From assembly GCA_032871835.1 (NCBI GenBank), contig CM065300.1, positions 110,109,088 through 110,173,087 on the forward strand: a stretch of 64,000 nucleotides of DNA, given 5' to 3'. A program made the position numbers and the translations under genes. Every line of letters begins with the position of its first letter. Position 1 is the first letter of the stretch. This document shows positions 22,855 to 34,432 of the stretch, piece after piece. The DNA is from Dipteronia dyeriana. Its lineage: Eukaryota > Streptophyta > Magnoliopsida > Sapindales > Sapindaceae. Under the pieces are notes generated by a model, which was not told the origin of the DNA, ran no database searches, and was given only the letters and a program-made list of their open reading frames with translations.

Positions 22855-24718
22855 GATTTCTTCCTTGGTTGAAGTTGCATGAATTCTTTCTTGGCTTGTG
22901 AGAAGCTTGGAGATAGAGCTCTTAGTTGTTGTGGTTGAGCTCTATTCTTCATTGGCATCTTCAATAGGCCACTCTTGGATGACTCTCTAAGTTTAATATT
23001 CCTCCTTGGATGTTATAGAGGTGAAACTTCCTTTTTGCCATCCTCTTTGACAAACGCCATTTTGTCCGAGGAGAGGGTTTCCTTGCCATCAACATATCCA
23101 AGACCCCTCTTGTCACTTGACTTATTTCCCATGCTCAACACGTGGTCAATTTTATTGGATCCAGATGTCATGTTGGCATGTTACACCTTAGCTTCTTCAA
23201 GTTTCTTCTTCGTCCTGTCCTCACTTCACTTGAGTCAACTCATTTCATCATTCAAGTGAGTCACCTTGGAAGTTAATTTCTGATTCTCCATTTTTAACTT
23301 TTGAATTTCCTTCTTATTTTTCAACCGAGAGTCTTGAAAGTACTTGATGAAGTCTTTAAGGTCCATACCTTCACCAATCTCTTTGTTGGAGTGTGAAGAA
23401 TAATTCTCATTACATGAGTCATATTTTATATGTATCTCCACCTCTTCATCACTTGAGGATGAAATGCTTTCATCACTTTCCCTTTTGGTAGCTTTATAAA
23501 AAATACTTCTACCTACACTATCTTTAACTTTTCTTTTAGAGTCACAACTTTAGGCCTTGTTGCCTTTTTCTACATCTTCCACATGAGAGGCTCCAAAAGT
23601 CATATAGTTAAAGGCAAACTCTTCGCCACTTGAAGAATCTTTTTTACTCCCACTATCACTTCATGAGGCAGCCATTGCCTTTTCTTTTCTTTTGTCCTTC
23701 AAATTGCTACAATTTGTGGAGATGTGCCAGAATACTCCACATTCAAAGCATTGAATGCTTCTCTTGACTTGGATTAATCTTCTTGAAGTGGGTCTTCTTC
23801 TTGAAGTCATTTCTCTTAGAGCTAAAGCCTTTCTTTTGTAACTTCAAAAATTTCTTGAAGCTCTTCATTATTAGAGCCATGTATTATTCGAATCATCCTT
23901 ATCATTCTCAACTTTAGAGGTCTTCAAGACAATGCTCTTTTGCTTCTTGGGAGATGTAGGTGTAGAGGTCCACCTAGACTCATATGCTATAAGCCTTCTA
24001 ATCACCTCACTTGGTTTCATTGTCTTGTAATCACTATTTTCTTCAAGTGTCGTCACCTTGGACTCAAATCTCTTAGGAAGTGACCTCATGATCTTTTGCT
24101 TGATTCTTATATCCGAATAGGGGTCAACAAATTGATTGATTGACTGTGTTCATCAATTTCACTTTAAAGTCGTTGAAGTATTCATTCTTCTCCATCCTAA
24201 TAGTCTAAAATTTCAATTGTAGGACTTGGATCTTGGAGTCCTTGACTACTTCGGTTCCTTCATGAATTGTCTTTAAGATTTCCCATGCCTTATTGGCATT
24301 CCTCGTTGTTTGAATCAACTTGCACTGGTTATCATCCATGGCACACAAGATGGCACGTATTGCCTTGTGGTTTCACTTGGAAGCTTTAAGTTCTTATGTG
24401 CTCCATTGAGACTTAGGCTTAAGGACTTCATCTCCATCATCATTGGTAATTTTTAGAATAGTGTAACCATTTTCAACTGCAATCCATGCACGATCATCTA
24501 TTTGTCAAATATAAGACTCTATCTTGCCTTTCCATAGGGTATAATTATCACCTTTAAGCAAAGGTGGTCTGATACTTGATGATCCCTTTTTACTAATCCC
24601 TAACTCACTCATAGTGTTAGGGTTATAAATGAATGAGATGCAAATGTTATACAATACACAAAATGCAACCAAACAAAAGTAAAGAGCAAGACACACACAA
24701 AACACGGATCATCTAAGT
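22855..24718 (-). pseudogene. SIRE-type gag (family B, copy 3)
   Basis: Gag of family B reading right to left from an MSELGIS start near 24615. Recognisable parts are the core (SLPKRFESKV near 24085), a basic stretch, a decayed zinc knuckle near 23720-23750, a Ser-rich acidic stretch and a coiled-coil region (23235-23441). There are many stops and shifts. Two nonsense codons shared by copies 1 and 2 are absent here (Gln codon at 24096-24098; Lys near 23700), so this copy split off before those changes. Its 3' end is cut by the LTR-D at 22854. Confidence 0.8.
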
Positions 24719-24731
24719 TTGTCTACGCACT

Positions 24732-24743
24732 GGCTCTGATACC
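24732..24743 (-). promoter_or_regulatory. Primer-binding site of B copy 3
   Basis: The reverse complement reads TGGTATCAGAGC, the initiator-Met-type site, a few bases from the LTR-B end at 24747. Confidence 0.8.
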
Positions 24744-24746
24744 AAT

Positions 24747-25706
24747 AGAAATTCGCTAAAATGTGTATGTCTAAATACCTAGCGGGCGGGGGTGAGTAGG
24801 ATTTTAATTCGAATTATTACGAACTTTACGAATTAATCAATGTTAATAAATCTACCCTATATTATCAAGCATTCAATTCAACATAAATATGCATAAAATA
24901 ATAAAAACATGCGATATGATTTACGTGAGAAACCCTCCACTAGGCAAAACTCATGAGCTATCCTTTGCTATATACGGTCCACAAAATCCACTATTTGAAT
25001 GAAAGTTTACAATCTAGGTTAACCTCCTGTCACACCATCCACGGGTAATGACCCTTTCACTCTACCCAACGGGCCTCTAATAGTGATCTTGGACCAACAA
25101 GCTTCGGCACTAAGCACTCAGTCACAAAGCTTAACAACAATGTAGAGATTAAACAACCTAAGTGAATAAGTAAGAATATTCTAGATGCAAAAATGTTAGG
25201 TCAACACATTGAAGCTTATCTAAGGATTTAAAGAAAGCAATGAATGCAAATCCTAGATATCAATTATCCAAATGCAACAAGACAAATAGATTTAACTAGA
25301 ATAGCAAAATGGTCATAAATTCTAGCAATCTCAAAACACAGATCTCAACCAACAATCAATCATAGATATCAATATCTAAATCCTACAAGATAGGTAGATT
25401 TAGCTAGAAGGGCAAAATGGTCCTAAATCCAAGCTATCAATAAAACTCAAATCTTAACCAGCAATCAATAACCCAAGCATGTTATAAATACAATTAAACT
25501 CAAAGACATGCACTTAATAAACAATAAAAGCTATTCCTAGGTAAACATGGCATTGGAATAGAAAGAGGCAATCTATGGAATGTAGAAGTTACCCAGTCAT
25601 TAAAAAACATGAATACACAGTTTTGATGATGCAAGGATGCTGCTAGATGCTCATGGGATGGAAGCTTTGTTGAGTAAAGTTGAGTTCTTATAGCTCTCTT
25701 AATTAT
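24747..25706 (-). mobile_element. LTR-B, truncated, without LTR-A insertion
   Basis: The 3' portion of LTR-B in - orientation, matching about 31930-34418 minus the LTR-A insertion there. At the position where LTR-A sits in the + copies, this copy reads straight through (AACCTAG then ATTGTAAAC in the LTR-B sense), an unoccupied site. Its other side is cut at 25706, where it joins family-G gag. Confidence 0.8.
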
Positions 25707-26303
25707 TTGGATCAACTATCTCACTCAAGGATGTTTGGCAACTTATCTTACCAAAGTGTGAAAAGTTGTTAGAGCCACAAAGTTGCTTACTAACTCTTCT
25801 TTACTAGAAGACTCACTACTAGAGCTCTTCTTTTCGCTAGAGTCATCATCACTCCATGTGGCTGCCATCGCCTTACCTTTCTTGTCCTTTTTTGACTTGT
25901 AATTTGGACACTCCAAAGTATAAAGGCCAAACTTCTTACCCTTAAAGCATTTCACCTTTTAATTATTCTTGGTTGGACTAATCTTCTCATACTTAGAAGA
26001 TGATGACTTCTTGACTTCTCTTTCTTTGGAGAACTTACCACTTTGCTTAGCACCTCTTCTCATAATCTTCTTGAACTTTCTCACCAACAATGCCATCTCC
26101 TCATCATCAGCACTTTCGCTTTCATCTTTGATGACCTTGAAAGCTAATCCCTTGCTCTTAGCCTTAGGTTTCAAGCATGATTCATACGTTTGAAGAGACC
26201 CTAGCAGTTCGTCAACACTCATGCTATCAACATCCTTGCTCTCATCTATAGACATAAACTTAGACTTGAACCGTTTGGAAAAAAACCTTATAATCTTCCA
26301 ATT
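25707..26303 (-). pseudogene. SIRE-type gag (family G, copy 2), central part
   Basis: Gag core to zinc-knuckle region, parallel to 18948-19530 of copy 1. The knuckle is decayed (CFKGKKFGLYTLECP: one Cys and the His are lost). Acidic Ser-rich sequence follows. It ends at 25707 by joining an LTR-B tail, close to the position where the CACTA sits in copy 1. The N-terminal part continues at 28913 beyond an LTR insertion. Confidence 0.8.
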
Positions 26304-26789
26304 TGAAAATACAAACACGGTTAAATGCTCAAGGCCAACCTAGAGAGGGGGGGGGGGGGGGGTGAATAGGTTAGACACCTTTTTCAACTCCCTTAGAAAC
26401 AAACAAAAGTTTGTCCCTCTAGATTGCTTGTATCAAAATATATCTTTCAATTAAAGACACTTAATCAATATATAAAATAAGTAAAGTGTGATACAAACAA
26501 GTAATTGTAACACATACACAATCTATATTATGGAAAGGAAGTCAACTTACATAAAGAGTTATATCCATATTATTCAAATAACAAATAGAAATAAAAGAGA
26601 GATAGGGATAGAGAAAAGTTGACACAAGATATAACGTGGTAAACCTCTTAAGAGGAAACATCCACGGGTTAGCAACCATCGACAAACAAAATACACTAGT
26701 AGATAAGACAAGTACAATCTCTCAAGTGACCTCTTCACCTAGAAACTACCCTCCTATCCTACTCATAAAGATGTCGCACTCTTGCTTAA

Positions 26790-27085
26790 CAATCTGAGGC
26801 CTCACACCTCTTGTCAAGACTTCCTCGCTCACCCTTCTGGATCCTCACGACCCTAGGTAAGACTTCTTGCTCAACTATCCGAGTCCTCCCGACTCTAGTC
26901 AAGACTTTCTTGCTCACTCTTCATGATCCTCACGACCCTAGGCAAGACTTCTTGCTCGACTATCTGAGTCCTCCCGACTCAAGTCAAGACTTCCTTGCTT
27001 GACAATCCAAGGTCTCACACCTCTTGCCAAGATTTTCTTGCTCAATAACATAGGTCTCACACCTATTGTCAAGACTTCCTTCTCA
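26790..27085 (-). repeat. About 42-bp tandem array inside LTR-E
   Basis: AAGAC (or AAGAT) recurs at 26816, 26859, 26901, 26944, 26986, 27029 and 27071, a regular step of 42-43 bases. Each unit follows the pattern AGACTTCTTGCTC...TCACGACTC. The same array type occurs in the LTRs at 34755-36949 and 56617-59288 and, more degenerate, at 3110-3275. Confidence 0.85.
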
Positions 27086-28074
27086 CAAGGCATCTAGGTG
27101 ATCGTGAATGCAAAACGTAAATAAGCACGCAACATAGAATGTTATGATCAACACATCCTATGGAAAATACTAGACATGAGCATAAATGCACAAATTAAAT
27201 GTAGTCTAGTCAATCATGCATGTTTAATCCATCTAGATCATGTAAGATATGTTTAACATTAATTACAACCTAGATACATGCATAGATCTAAAACTTGAAT
27301 CACAAGATATGTTCAATAAACTCATAAACCAAAAACATGCTAAAATTGTATGACAAAGTCATTTAGATTAAAGCTAAAGTTCTAGAGCATATTCTTATTC
27401 ATAGATTCAACAAAACACATGAATAGCTCAAAAGAACATAAGCACATGTATCATTATGAGAAATCAGCCAAAGAGTGCCTAATACATGTGAGGAAATATT
27501 TTTCACAAAATTAATCAATCAAAGATCATCAAATAGTCCTAGAATCAAAGCTAGCACAATGCAATCCCAAACATGTGAAAACATAGGCAAAATCAAAACC
27601 TAACTCAACACGTGAGATTTCAATTGAAACTCAATCTAGCTTTAAATGAGTTCAAAACTTAAATCAAAACAATCACAAGACACGTATATATGTTGAAGAA
27701 GAAAACCCAAGGCAATTGACCAAGTTTTAAAAGAAAACTTTGAGAGAAAATCAATACCTTAGTTGATTTTGGTGCAGTTCCATTTTTATGAGTTTAGACT
27801 GCAAAAACAGCAATAAAACTAACTCAAATGTCAAAGAAAATATGGAGGATGAATAGACAAACACTCTCAACTTTGAATCACTCAAATCAGAGTTCAAATG
27901 AAGAAGTTACGGTGTTTGGAAGGTGAGAAAATGTAGAGAGAAAATTCTGCACTCAAGTTTTTAAATTTCTTCTTAGAATGAATTGTGAGAGGGAAGAGAT
28001 ATATAAAGGAGAGGGAAAATGGGCATATGAAATGACCAAAAGGGAAAAAAAGCAGCCAAGCTTGCTTGCTGCCC

Positions 28075-28140
28075 GAGATGGAGCTTGGGCATCTCGGGGC
28101 AGCAAGCCTTCTGCCCCGAGATGGCCACGTGCCATCTCGG
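28075..28140 (-). promoter_or_regulatory. Paired palindrome upstream of LTR TATA box (LTR-E)
   Basis: Two complementary arms of the GAGATGG...CCATCTC type; the second contains the ACGT-core palindrome CACGTG at 28126-28131. A TATA-like box (TTTATATATCTC on the - strand, about 27997-28010) lies about 60 bases downstream in the LTR's direction. Confidence 0.6.
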
Positions 28141-28912
28141 TAAAGAAGAGCTTTGCTGTCTTCTTTTGCCCTTGACCTTCCATCAGGTTCTTCAACCGTT
28201 CTCTGGCCTCCAAACTCGGAATTTAAATCTGTTTATGGATTACAAACTGTAACTCTCTCACGGACATGGATATATAAGATACTCAACCAAGAAAATAATA
28301 ATTCGACTCGATATACGAAGACGAAGACAATATATGCAACATGAGTTGAAAGTGTAGTATCTTTTGACTTAGAACTTGAAATCAATAGTACGAGTAACCG
28401 AAATGACTGGAACTCAATCAAGAATGATTTAAGACTAAATTCAAGTTCAATATCCATGTTATACAAACATATACACATACAAACACAATTCACACTATAA
28501 TGCAATCTACATAGAGATAGTCTCCAATCATGCATTTTCCAAAATATGTTATTTCTATACCAATGCATGAGCATTCATCTTCAAGTGTGTGAATGTGTTT
28601 TACATGGTGCACAATGATGCAGGGACACATATGAATGAATTGTATGTGTGTGCCTATAATGGTGCACAACGATGCAGGGACACAAATGTATGAATTGTGT
28701 GTGTGCCTAAGCCTTGTAAGAGAAAGATAAAGTCGTAGTATACCTTTGTAGAACCATATTGCATCATTTCTCTATGAAGACTTTGAACTTGCTTTGACTT
28801 GTTGTTAATTCTTCTTTGAAGCTTGAATCACCATGAATCTAAACAACTAAATCATTACAAGTAAACATGATTTTGATATGGAATTAATGCCAACACAATC
28901 TAAAACCTAACA

Positions 28913-29436
28913 CAATTTAGCCTCTCACCGGAGATAGGAGAACCAAGCGCTTGACATTGATTGGCTATGTTCATGAGCCTGGTTTGAAATTCATCATACT
29001 TGTCCTCCTCACTCATTTGCAACACTTTGAATTAAGATGTGAGCATTTGTAGCTGATAGTTCCTCACTGCCTTAGTTCCCTCACTGGTGACTTGAAGAAC
29101 ATCCCAAGTCTCCTTAGTGGTCTCCAAATTTTGGTTATAGAAAAATTGTCTACTATCCACTCCATCGAAAATGGCATTCACCACTCAATGATGCCATTTA
29201 GCTAGCTCAAATTCATTGGTGCTCCCTTCACCTTTAGGTTTGGGAACTATAGAACCATATTCAATCATTTTGTTGGATGGATGGTAACCTTCCTCAACCG
29301 ACATCCATGTTCGTTCATCTATAGACCGGATGTAAGCCTTCTTCCTTAACTTCCAAAACCCGCAATTATATTTTTTAAGATGTGGTGGTCTAGAGTTTAA
29401 AGCTCCTTCAGATATGGCATCTTCTTCAAGATCCAT
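28913..29436 (-). pseudogene. SIRE-type gag (family G, copy 2), N-terminal part
   Basis: Gag start from the ATG at 29434-29436 (MDLEEDAISEGALNSRP), followed by a core closely similar to copy 1. Stops and shifts occur near 29180 and 29040. It belongs with 25707-26303; a solo LTR-E splits the two. It follows the primer site at 29504. Confidence 0.82.
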
Positions 29437-29503
29437 TGCTCTAAAAACCTAACAATCAACTGAGAGTGTAGCCTAGATCTCATTAAGTTTCGTCTAACGA
29501 CAT

Positions 29504-29514
29504 GCTCTGATACA
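29504..29514 (-). promoter_or_regulatory. Primer-binding site of the outer G element
   Basis: The reverse complement reads TGTATCAGAGC, one base short of the usual TGGTATCAGAGC, next to the LTR end at 29518. Confidence 0.7.
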
Positions 29515-29517
29515 AAA

Positions 29518-31104
29518 TGAAATTGTACAAACGCGGTTAAATTATTTTAGGCTAACCTAGAGGAGAGGGGGTGAATAGGTTTTTATGCCTTTTTCCAAGC
29601 CATTAAAACAAACTTATGTTTGTCCCTCTAGTTAACTTGGATAACAATATTTAAGATAATAAAGCATATGAGAACACTAAACACACATTTAACATATAGA
29701 ATCTTTCACGAGACTAAAACTTGAAACAAAGCGTGAACACTTAGCACATATTAAAGGTTTTAGTAACTTACACAAAAATATGCTAAAATCATGTGACAAG
29801 GTCAAATAGATTTCTAGCAAAAATCCTAGAGCTTATTATATTCACAGTAATCAGTTAAACTCAAGAACAGCTCTAAGAACTCAATCAAATGTGTTACTTA
29901 AAATATGTTCAATTAATATGGATCTAACACATGTAAAGACTATTTGTATCCAAATTAATCAATCAAAGAACACAAAATAAGTTTAAGAGCATAACACAAG
30001 ATGAAATTTAATACCTCAATCAACAATGTGCAATCCCGCTTTTGTGTGTAGAGCCACCAAAAACAACAATCAAAACTTCTCAAACCTTCTTGAGATAGAT
30101 AAAGAATTGAAGGATTAACACTCTCCAATTTGAATCGAATTAATCGAAGTTCAAATGAAAAAGATATAGTGTTTAGAAGGTGAGAAAACTTGAGAGAAAA
30201 TTATGCACATTGGTTTTCAAAAACTCTTCTTAGAATGAAGTGAAAGAGAGGAGTTTATCAAAGAGGGAAAGAATGAAGCAAAAAGACCAAACTATCCTCA
30301 TGCCTACTGCCTCCCCGAGATGGTGTGTGGGCATCTCGGGGGCAGCAAGGCTTCTTGCTCGGGATGGCCACGCGCCATCTCGTAAAGATGGGACATTATG
30401 GCCTCTGGCCATCTTCTCACTCCCTTGTGCTTCTCCAGCATTCTTTGACCGTTCTCCGGTCTTCAAACTCTGAATTCGAATCCGTTTTTGGATTACAAAC
30501 TAGGACTCTCTCATGCACATGGATGACTGTGAAACTTAGACCAGAAATTTTGAATTTGACTCGATAGATGAAGACGAAGACAATGCATTCAATATGACTG
30601 GAAAGTTTCATAACTCTTGACTCGGAACTCGAAATCAAATGAATGAGTAACTGAAAGGATTAAAAATCAATAAGGAATATTGTAATACCAAATTCAAGTC
30701 CAAGGTCCATGTTACATATACATATAAACATATAAAACACAAGAATGCAATCACTTGAACACAGTCAACAACCATGCAGTTTACATAATTAGTCAATTTA
30801 ACACTAATACATGAGCATTCGATATTAAGTGTGTGAATGTGTTATATAAAATGTGCACAATGATGCAGGGTCACATATGAATGAATTATATATGTGTGTC
30901 GAAGCCTTGTAAGAGAAATGAGGTCTTAAGTATACCTTTGTAGAATAATGAAGCACATTTCTCTTTGAAGACTTGAACTTGCTTAAATAGTTGCCATGTC
31001 TTGTTCGAAGCTTGAATCATCATCAACATAGGACAACTAAATCAATACAAGTGAAACGTTGTTTTGATTTAGAATTAATGCCAACATAAACAAAAAACCT
31101 AACA
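29518..31104 (-). mobile_element. 5' LTR of the outer G element (LTR-F)
   Basis: Minus-strand LTR from TGTTAGG at 31104 to TACAATTTCA at 29518, about 1.6 kb. It is shorter than LTR-D because of an internal loss near 29665. AAATC directly outside (31105-31109) equals the bases left of the LTR at 2310, and its sequence around 29790-29935 is nearly that of the 3' LTR. The paired palindrome is at 30317-30382. Only about 67 bases separate it from the LTR-B start at 31172. Confidence 0.82.
30317..30382 (-). promoter_or_regulatory. Paired palindrome in LTR-F
   Basis: Same two-arm GAGATGG...CCATCTC arrangement as in LTR-D and LTR-E, with a CACGC core in the second arm. A weak A/T-rich box follows near 30253 in the LTR's direction. 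Confidence 0.55.
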
Positions 31105-31171
31105 AAATCTCAAGGAGGGACCGTTGGTTGGGCTCAACTGAAAATAGAGGTCCCTCGTGATGAAGTGCCCT

Positions 31172-32607
31172 TGTTATAAGTTTCTAATTTGTTGATTGGC
31201 TTATTTTGATTGACAAACAACAATTGGGGATTATCTTGTAAGGGTAGATTAGGCCTTATTGCTCATGATCAAGCTTCAACAACATCATCAAACTCAAGAG
31301 CACTCCAAACGTATATCGCTTAGCACCTTGCTTAACTCTTTAAGGAGACTTAGTTGCACACACACACTCTTTTCTCACTCTTACGTACTTATCTTGCATT
31401 GTGATTTATTGACTTCTTCTGTGCATATCTTGTGTACTTGGTGTGTTTATTTGTATCTATGATATCCCTTGTCAGGACACTGCGCGGGTGGCTACCCGTG
31501 TAGTAACCCGTACAATGGCTTCAGTGTTATTTTTTAGAGTCCCAGTTTTTCTCTTTCCATGACCATATGTGATGGTTATGCGCTGGGGTGAGCCGGGTCA
31601 GTGCATGGGTAAGCTACTTGCGTAGTACCGGTGTAATGGCCTCGCTGCATCTTTTATGTCTCGGGCTTATGCATTTGCACGGTTCGTACACTGGTTTCCA
31701 ACAGAGCAGTAATCGCGCACCGAGACTTGGTATTCTCGGGGTGCTTTTTATAAGAGTAATGCACAAGTCCCAACCTGTGCAGTAACCCACGCACTAAGTG
31801 GATTTGGATAGTTTTGTCTTTTTTTGTTATGCCATTTTTACACCTATATTTATAATAACTTCTTCCCCAATTAGATCTAAAGCTCCGAAATTAAAATCCC
31901 TTGAGAGAGAAATTGACTTCTAGTGAGAGAGAGCTCCAAGAACCCAGCTTTACTCAACCAAGCTTCTTTCCCATGAGCATCTAGCATCATCCTTGCATCT
32001 TCAAGCGTGGGTCTTCATGTTTTTTCTTGACTAGGTAACTTCTACATGCCTTAGATTGCCTCTTTCTATCTATGCCATGTTTACCAAGGAATAACATCTT
32101 TTTTTTTATTAAATGCATGTCCTTAAGTTTATTTCATAACATACTTGGGTTGTTGATTGTTGGTTGAGATTTTTGTTTTATTGATAGCTAGGATTTAGGA
32201 CCATTTCATCCTTCTAGCTAAATCTACTTGACTTGTAGCTTTTAGATATTGATATCTAGAATTGATTGTTGGTTGAGATTTGTGTTTTCTGATAGCTAGA
32301 ATTTATGACCCTTTTGCCCTTCTAGCTAAATCTACTTGTCTTGTTGCATTTAGATATTTGATATCTAAGATTTGCATTCATTGCCTTTTTTAAATCCTTA
32401 GATAGGCTTAAATGTGTTGACCTAGCAATTTTACATCTAAATATTCTTACATATTCACTTAGGTTTTTTAATCTCTTCATTGTTGTTAAGCTTTGTGACT
32501 AAGTGTTTAGTGCACAAGCTTGTTGGTCCAAGTTCACTATTACAGGCTCGTTGGGTCGAGTGAAAGGGTTAGTAACCGTTGATGGTGTGATAGGAGATCA
32601 ACCTAGG
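31172..32607 (+). mobile_element. LTR-B, left part
   Basis: It begins TGTTATAAG and resembles LTR-A in outline. Upstream of a TATA-like box (TATATTTATAATAAC, about 31845) it has a GC-richer region with diverged repeats such as GTAGTAACCCGTACAATGG and GTAGTACCGGTGTAATGG (31490-31800). It is interrupted at 32607 by LTR-A, resumes at 34149, and is followed by a primer site and gag-B. Confidence 0.8.
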
Positions 32608-34148
32608 TGTAAGTTCCTCGATTTTTGGTTGGCTCATTTCTTTGACAACCATATTTTGGGATAAATATGTAAGGGTTGTTTAGGTCATCATTGCTCAAGT
32701 CCTCTTTCAAGCATCAAAGGTAAAATCACTTGCTTAACTTCATTGAAGAGATTTAGTGCACACACTCACTCTCATGCATGTTTTTGATCACTTTGCATTT
32801 GTGCTTAATTGTCTTGATTGTGTGCCTAATGTTGTTATCTCTTGCTTGTTTGAATTGATTGCATCTTGTGATTAAAATGTCATGTCATGTAAGGCATTAG
32901 GATGCATTCCCTTCACCTCTTTTCTTTTGGATGAATTGTATATGTGTGTGTGAAGGTGGTGAGCAGTGCACTACTCAAGCAGCACCCTCACCAGCACTAA
33001 CACCAACGCTACTTTCCAGTGGTGTGTCGCTGGTGGTGCGTTGGTCGTCATCCGTGCCAACACCAGCGTATCTTTCCAGTGGTTTATCGTTGGTCGTCAT
33101 GTGCACCTCACCAATGCAACTTGTCCAGTGTTTTATCGCTGGTCGTGCGCTACTCGACCAATGTCCAGACACCAGCGCATATTGCATCTTTTGGTCAGTT
33201 TTGGCCAAAACGACGTATCTTCACTTTAGGCTTTATATAAATATACCATCTTCTTCCCAACTCATTTTTAGAGCTTCTTAACCTATTTTTGAGAGAGAGA
33301 TAAGGTTCTTTAGTGAGAGAAGCCCTAAGAAGCCATGTTTACTCAACCATCCTTAAAATCCAAATCATCAAGCATCTTTCAAGCATCTTTCAAGCATGAG
33401 TTTCTTGTCTGTTCATGACTAGGTATCCTCTACATGTTCTAAACTTTATGTTTTCATTACTAAGATATGTATACCTAGGGTTTTAGTCTTTATTGCATAT
33501 TAATTGCTTGCTTGTATGTTTAATTGCTTTTATGACATGCTTGTGTATTGATTGTTGGTTGAGATGCATTAATTTGTGATAGCTAGGATTTAGGACGATT
33601 TTACCCTTCTAGCTAATTCTTCTTGCCTTTGCATTTAGAACATTGATATCTAGGATTTGGTTTAATTGTCATTATTAATCCTAGAAAAGCATGAATGTCT
33701 TGACCTAGCATTTTTGCATATTGAATATTCTTGCATATTCACTTAGGTTGCCATTATCTCTTCATTGTTTATTTAGCTTGTGGCTAAGTGGTTAGTGTAC
33801 AAGGCTAGTGATCCAAAATCACTATTAATGCCCATTGGGTAGAGTGAAAGGGTTAGTAACTGGAGGGTTAGATGGGAGGTCAACCTAGGTTGTAAACTTT
33901 TACTCAATAGTGGATTTTGAGGATCAAGGGTGGCGCTCTAAACAGCCCGTGGTTTTTCCCGTTTGGAAGGTTTCCACACATATATTGTGAGTTGTTATTG
34001 TTTTATGTTTGTTGTCTTTTATTTGAACATTTAAGTAGAATGAGATAGAATTGTTCATATTGATTAATTTGCAAAATTGGTAATCTATCGAATTAAAACC
34101 TATTCACCCCCCTCTAGGTTATAGGCACACACTTTCTAGGAAATTTCA
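32608..34148 (+). mobile_element. Single LTR-A inserted in LTR-B
   Basis: A 1541-base LTR from TGTAAGTTCC to AAATTTCA with the perfect 5-bp duplication CTAGG on both sides (32603-32607 and 34149-34153). The TATA box CTTTATATAAATATA is at 33231. Upstream of it (32960-33170), variants of TTCCAGTGGTNTGTCGCTGG are repeated three to four times. It is closely similar to the 3' LTR of element A at 52823-54357. No primer site follows; LTR-B resumes instead. Confidence 0.88.
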
Positions 34149-34418
34149 CTAGGTTGTAAACTTTCATTCAAATAGTGGATTTTATGGACCGTATGTGGCT
34201 AGAAGGATAGCCCGCGAGTTTTGCCCAGTGGAGGGTTTCTCACGTAAATCATATCGCGTGTTTTCATTATTTTATGCATATTTATGTTGAATTGAATGCT
34301 TGATAATACGGGGTAGATTTATTAACATTGATTAATTCGTAAAGTTGGAAAAAAATCGAATTAAAATCTATTCATCCACCCACTAGGTTTTTAGAAATAC
34401 ACATTTTAGGGAATTTCA
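34149..34418 (+). mobile_element. LTR-B, right part
   Basis: Continuation of the LTR from 32607 after the LTR-A insertion, ending GGGAATTTCA. A near-copy follows the other LTR-A at 54358-54628, and an uninterrupted version occurs inverted at 24747-25706. Confidence 0.85.
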
Positions 34419-34420
34419 AT

Positions 34421-34432
34421 TGGTATCAGAGC
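34421..34432 (+). promoter_or_regulatory. Primer-binding site of B copy 1
   Basis: TGGTATCAGAGC, the initiator-Met-type copia primer site, two bases after the LTR-B end. Confidence 0.88.

Larger units (their letters stand above)
26304..28912 (-). mobile_element. Solo LTR-E inserted in gag
   Basis: One 2.6-kb LTR from TGTTAGG (right end) to TTTGTATTTTCA (left end, reverse complement), flanked by the perfect 5-bp duplication CAATT (26299-26303 and 28913-28917). No internal region is visible, so it is a solo LTR left by LTR-LTR recombination. It carries a run of 16 G at 26347-26362, a tandem repeat at 26790-27085 and the paired palindrome at 28075-28140. Confidence 0.88.
2310..31104 (-). mobile_element. 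Outer SIRE-type copia element of family G with nested insertions
   Basis: Proposed as one minus-strand element with its 5' LTR at 29518-31104 and its 3' LTR at 2310-7514. The two LTR parts resemble each other more closely than either resembles the LTR at 20145-22854. AAATC stands immediately outside both ends (2305-2309 and 31105-31109), the length of duplication copia integrases make. The primer site and gag follow the 5' LTR. The interior is heavily rearranged and carries hAT, CACTA, copia R1, LTR-E and an LTR-B/gag-B segment. No pol of its own was recognised. The pairing is an inference from the LTR match and flanks. Confidence 0.6.

Noticed and set aside
22854..22859. Flank AAATC (minus strand) of the LTR-D at 20145-22854 paired with AAATC at 2305
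   Set aside because: For an LTR pair the flanks must be direct repeats; on one strand these read GATTT and AAATC, so they are not a target duplication. The AAATC at 31105 is in the correct orientation.
26790..27085. Regular repeats resembling a CRISPR array
   Set aside because: The units are contiguous and degenerate without unique spacers, lie inside an LTR, and the DNA is plant nuclear.
31115..31156. Inverted repeat GAGGGACC ... GGTCCCTC between two LTRs
   Set aside because: Only an 8-bp stem with a 26-base loop and no further support; it could be chance.
32931..33281. Open frames of 70-116 codons in the GC-rich part of LTR-A, also at 53142-53450
   Set aside because: The two LTR copies have different frames and different proteins; the openness comes from the repeated TTCCAGTGGT units.
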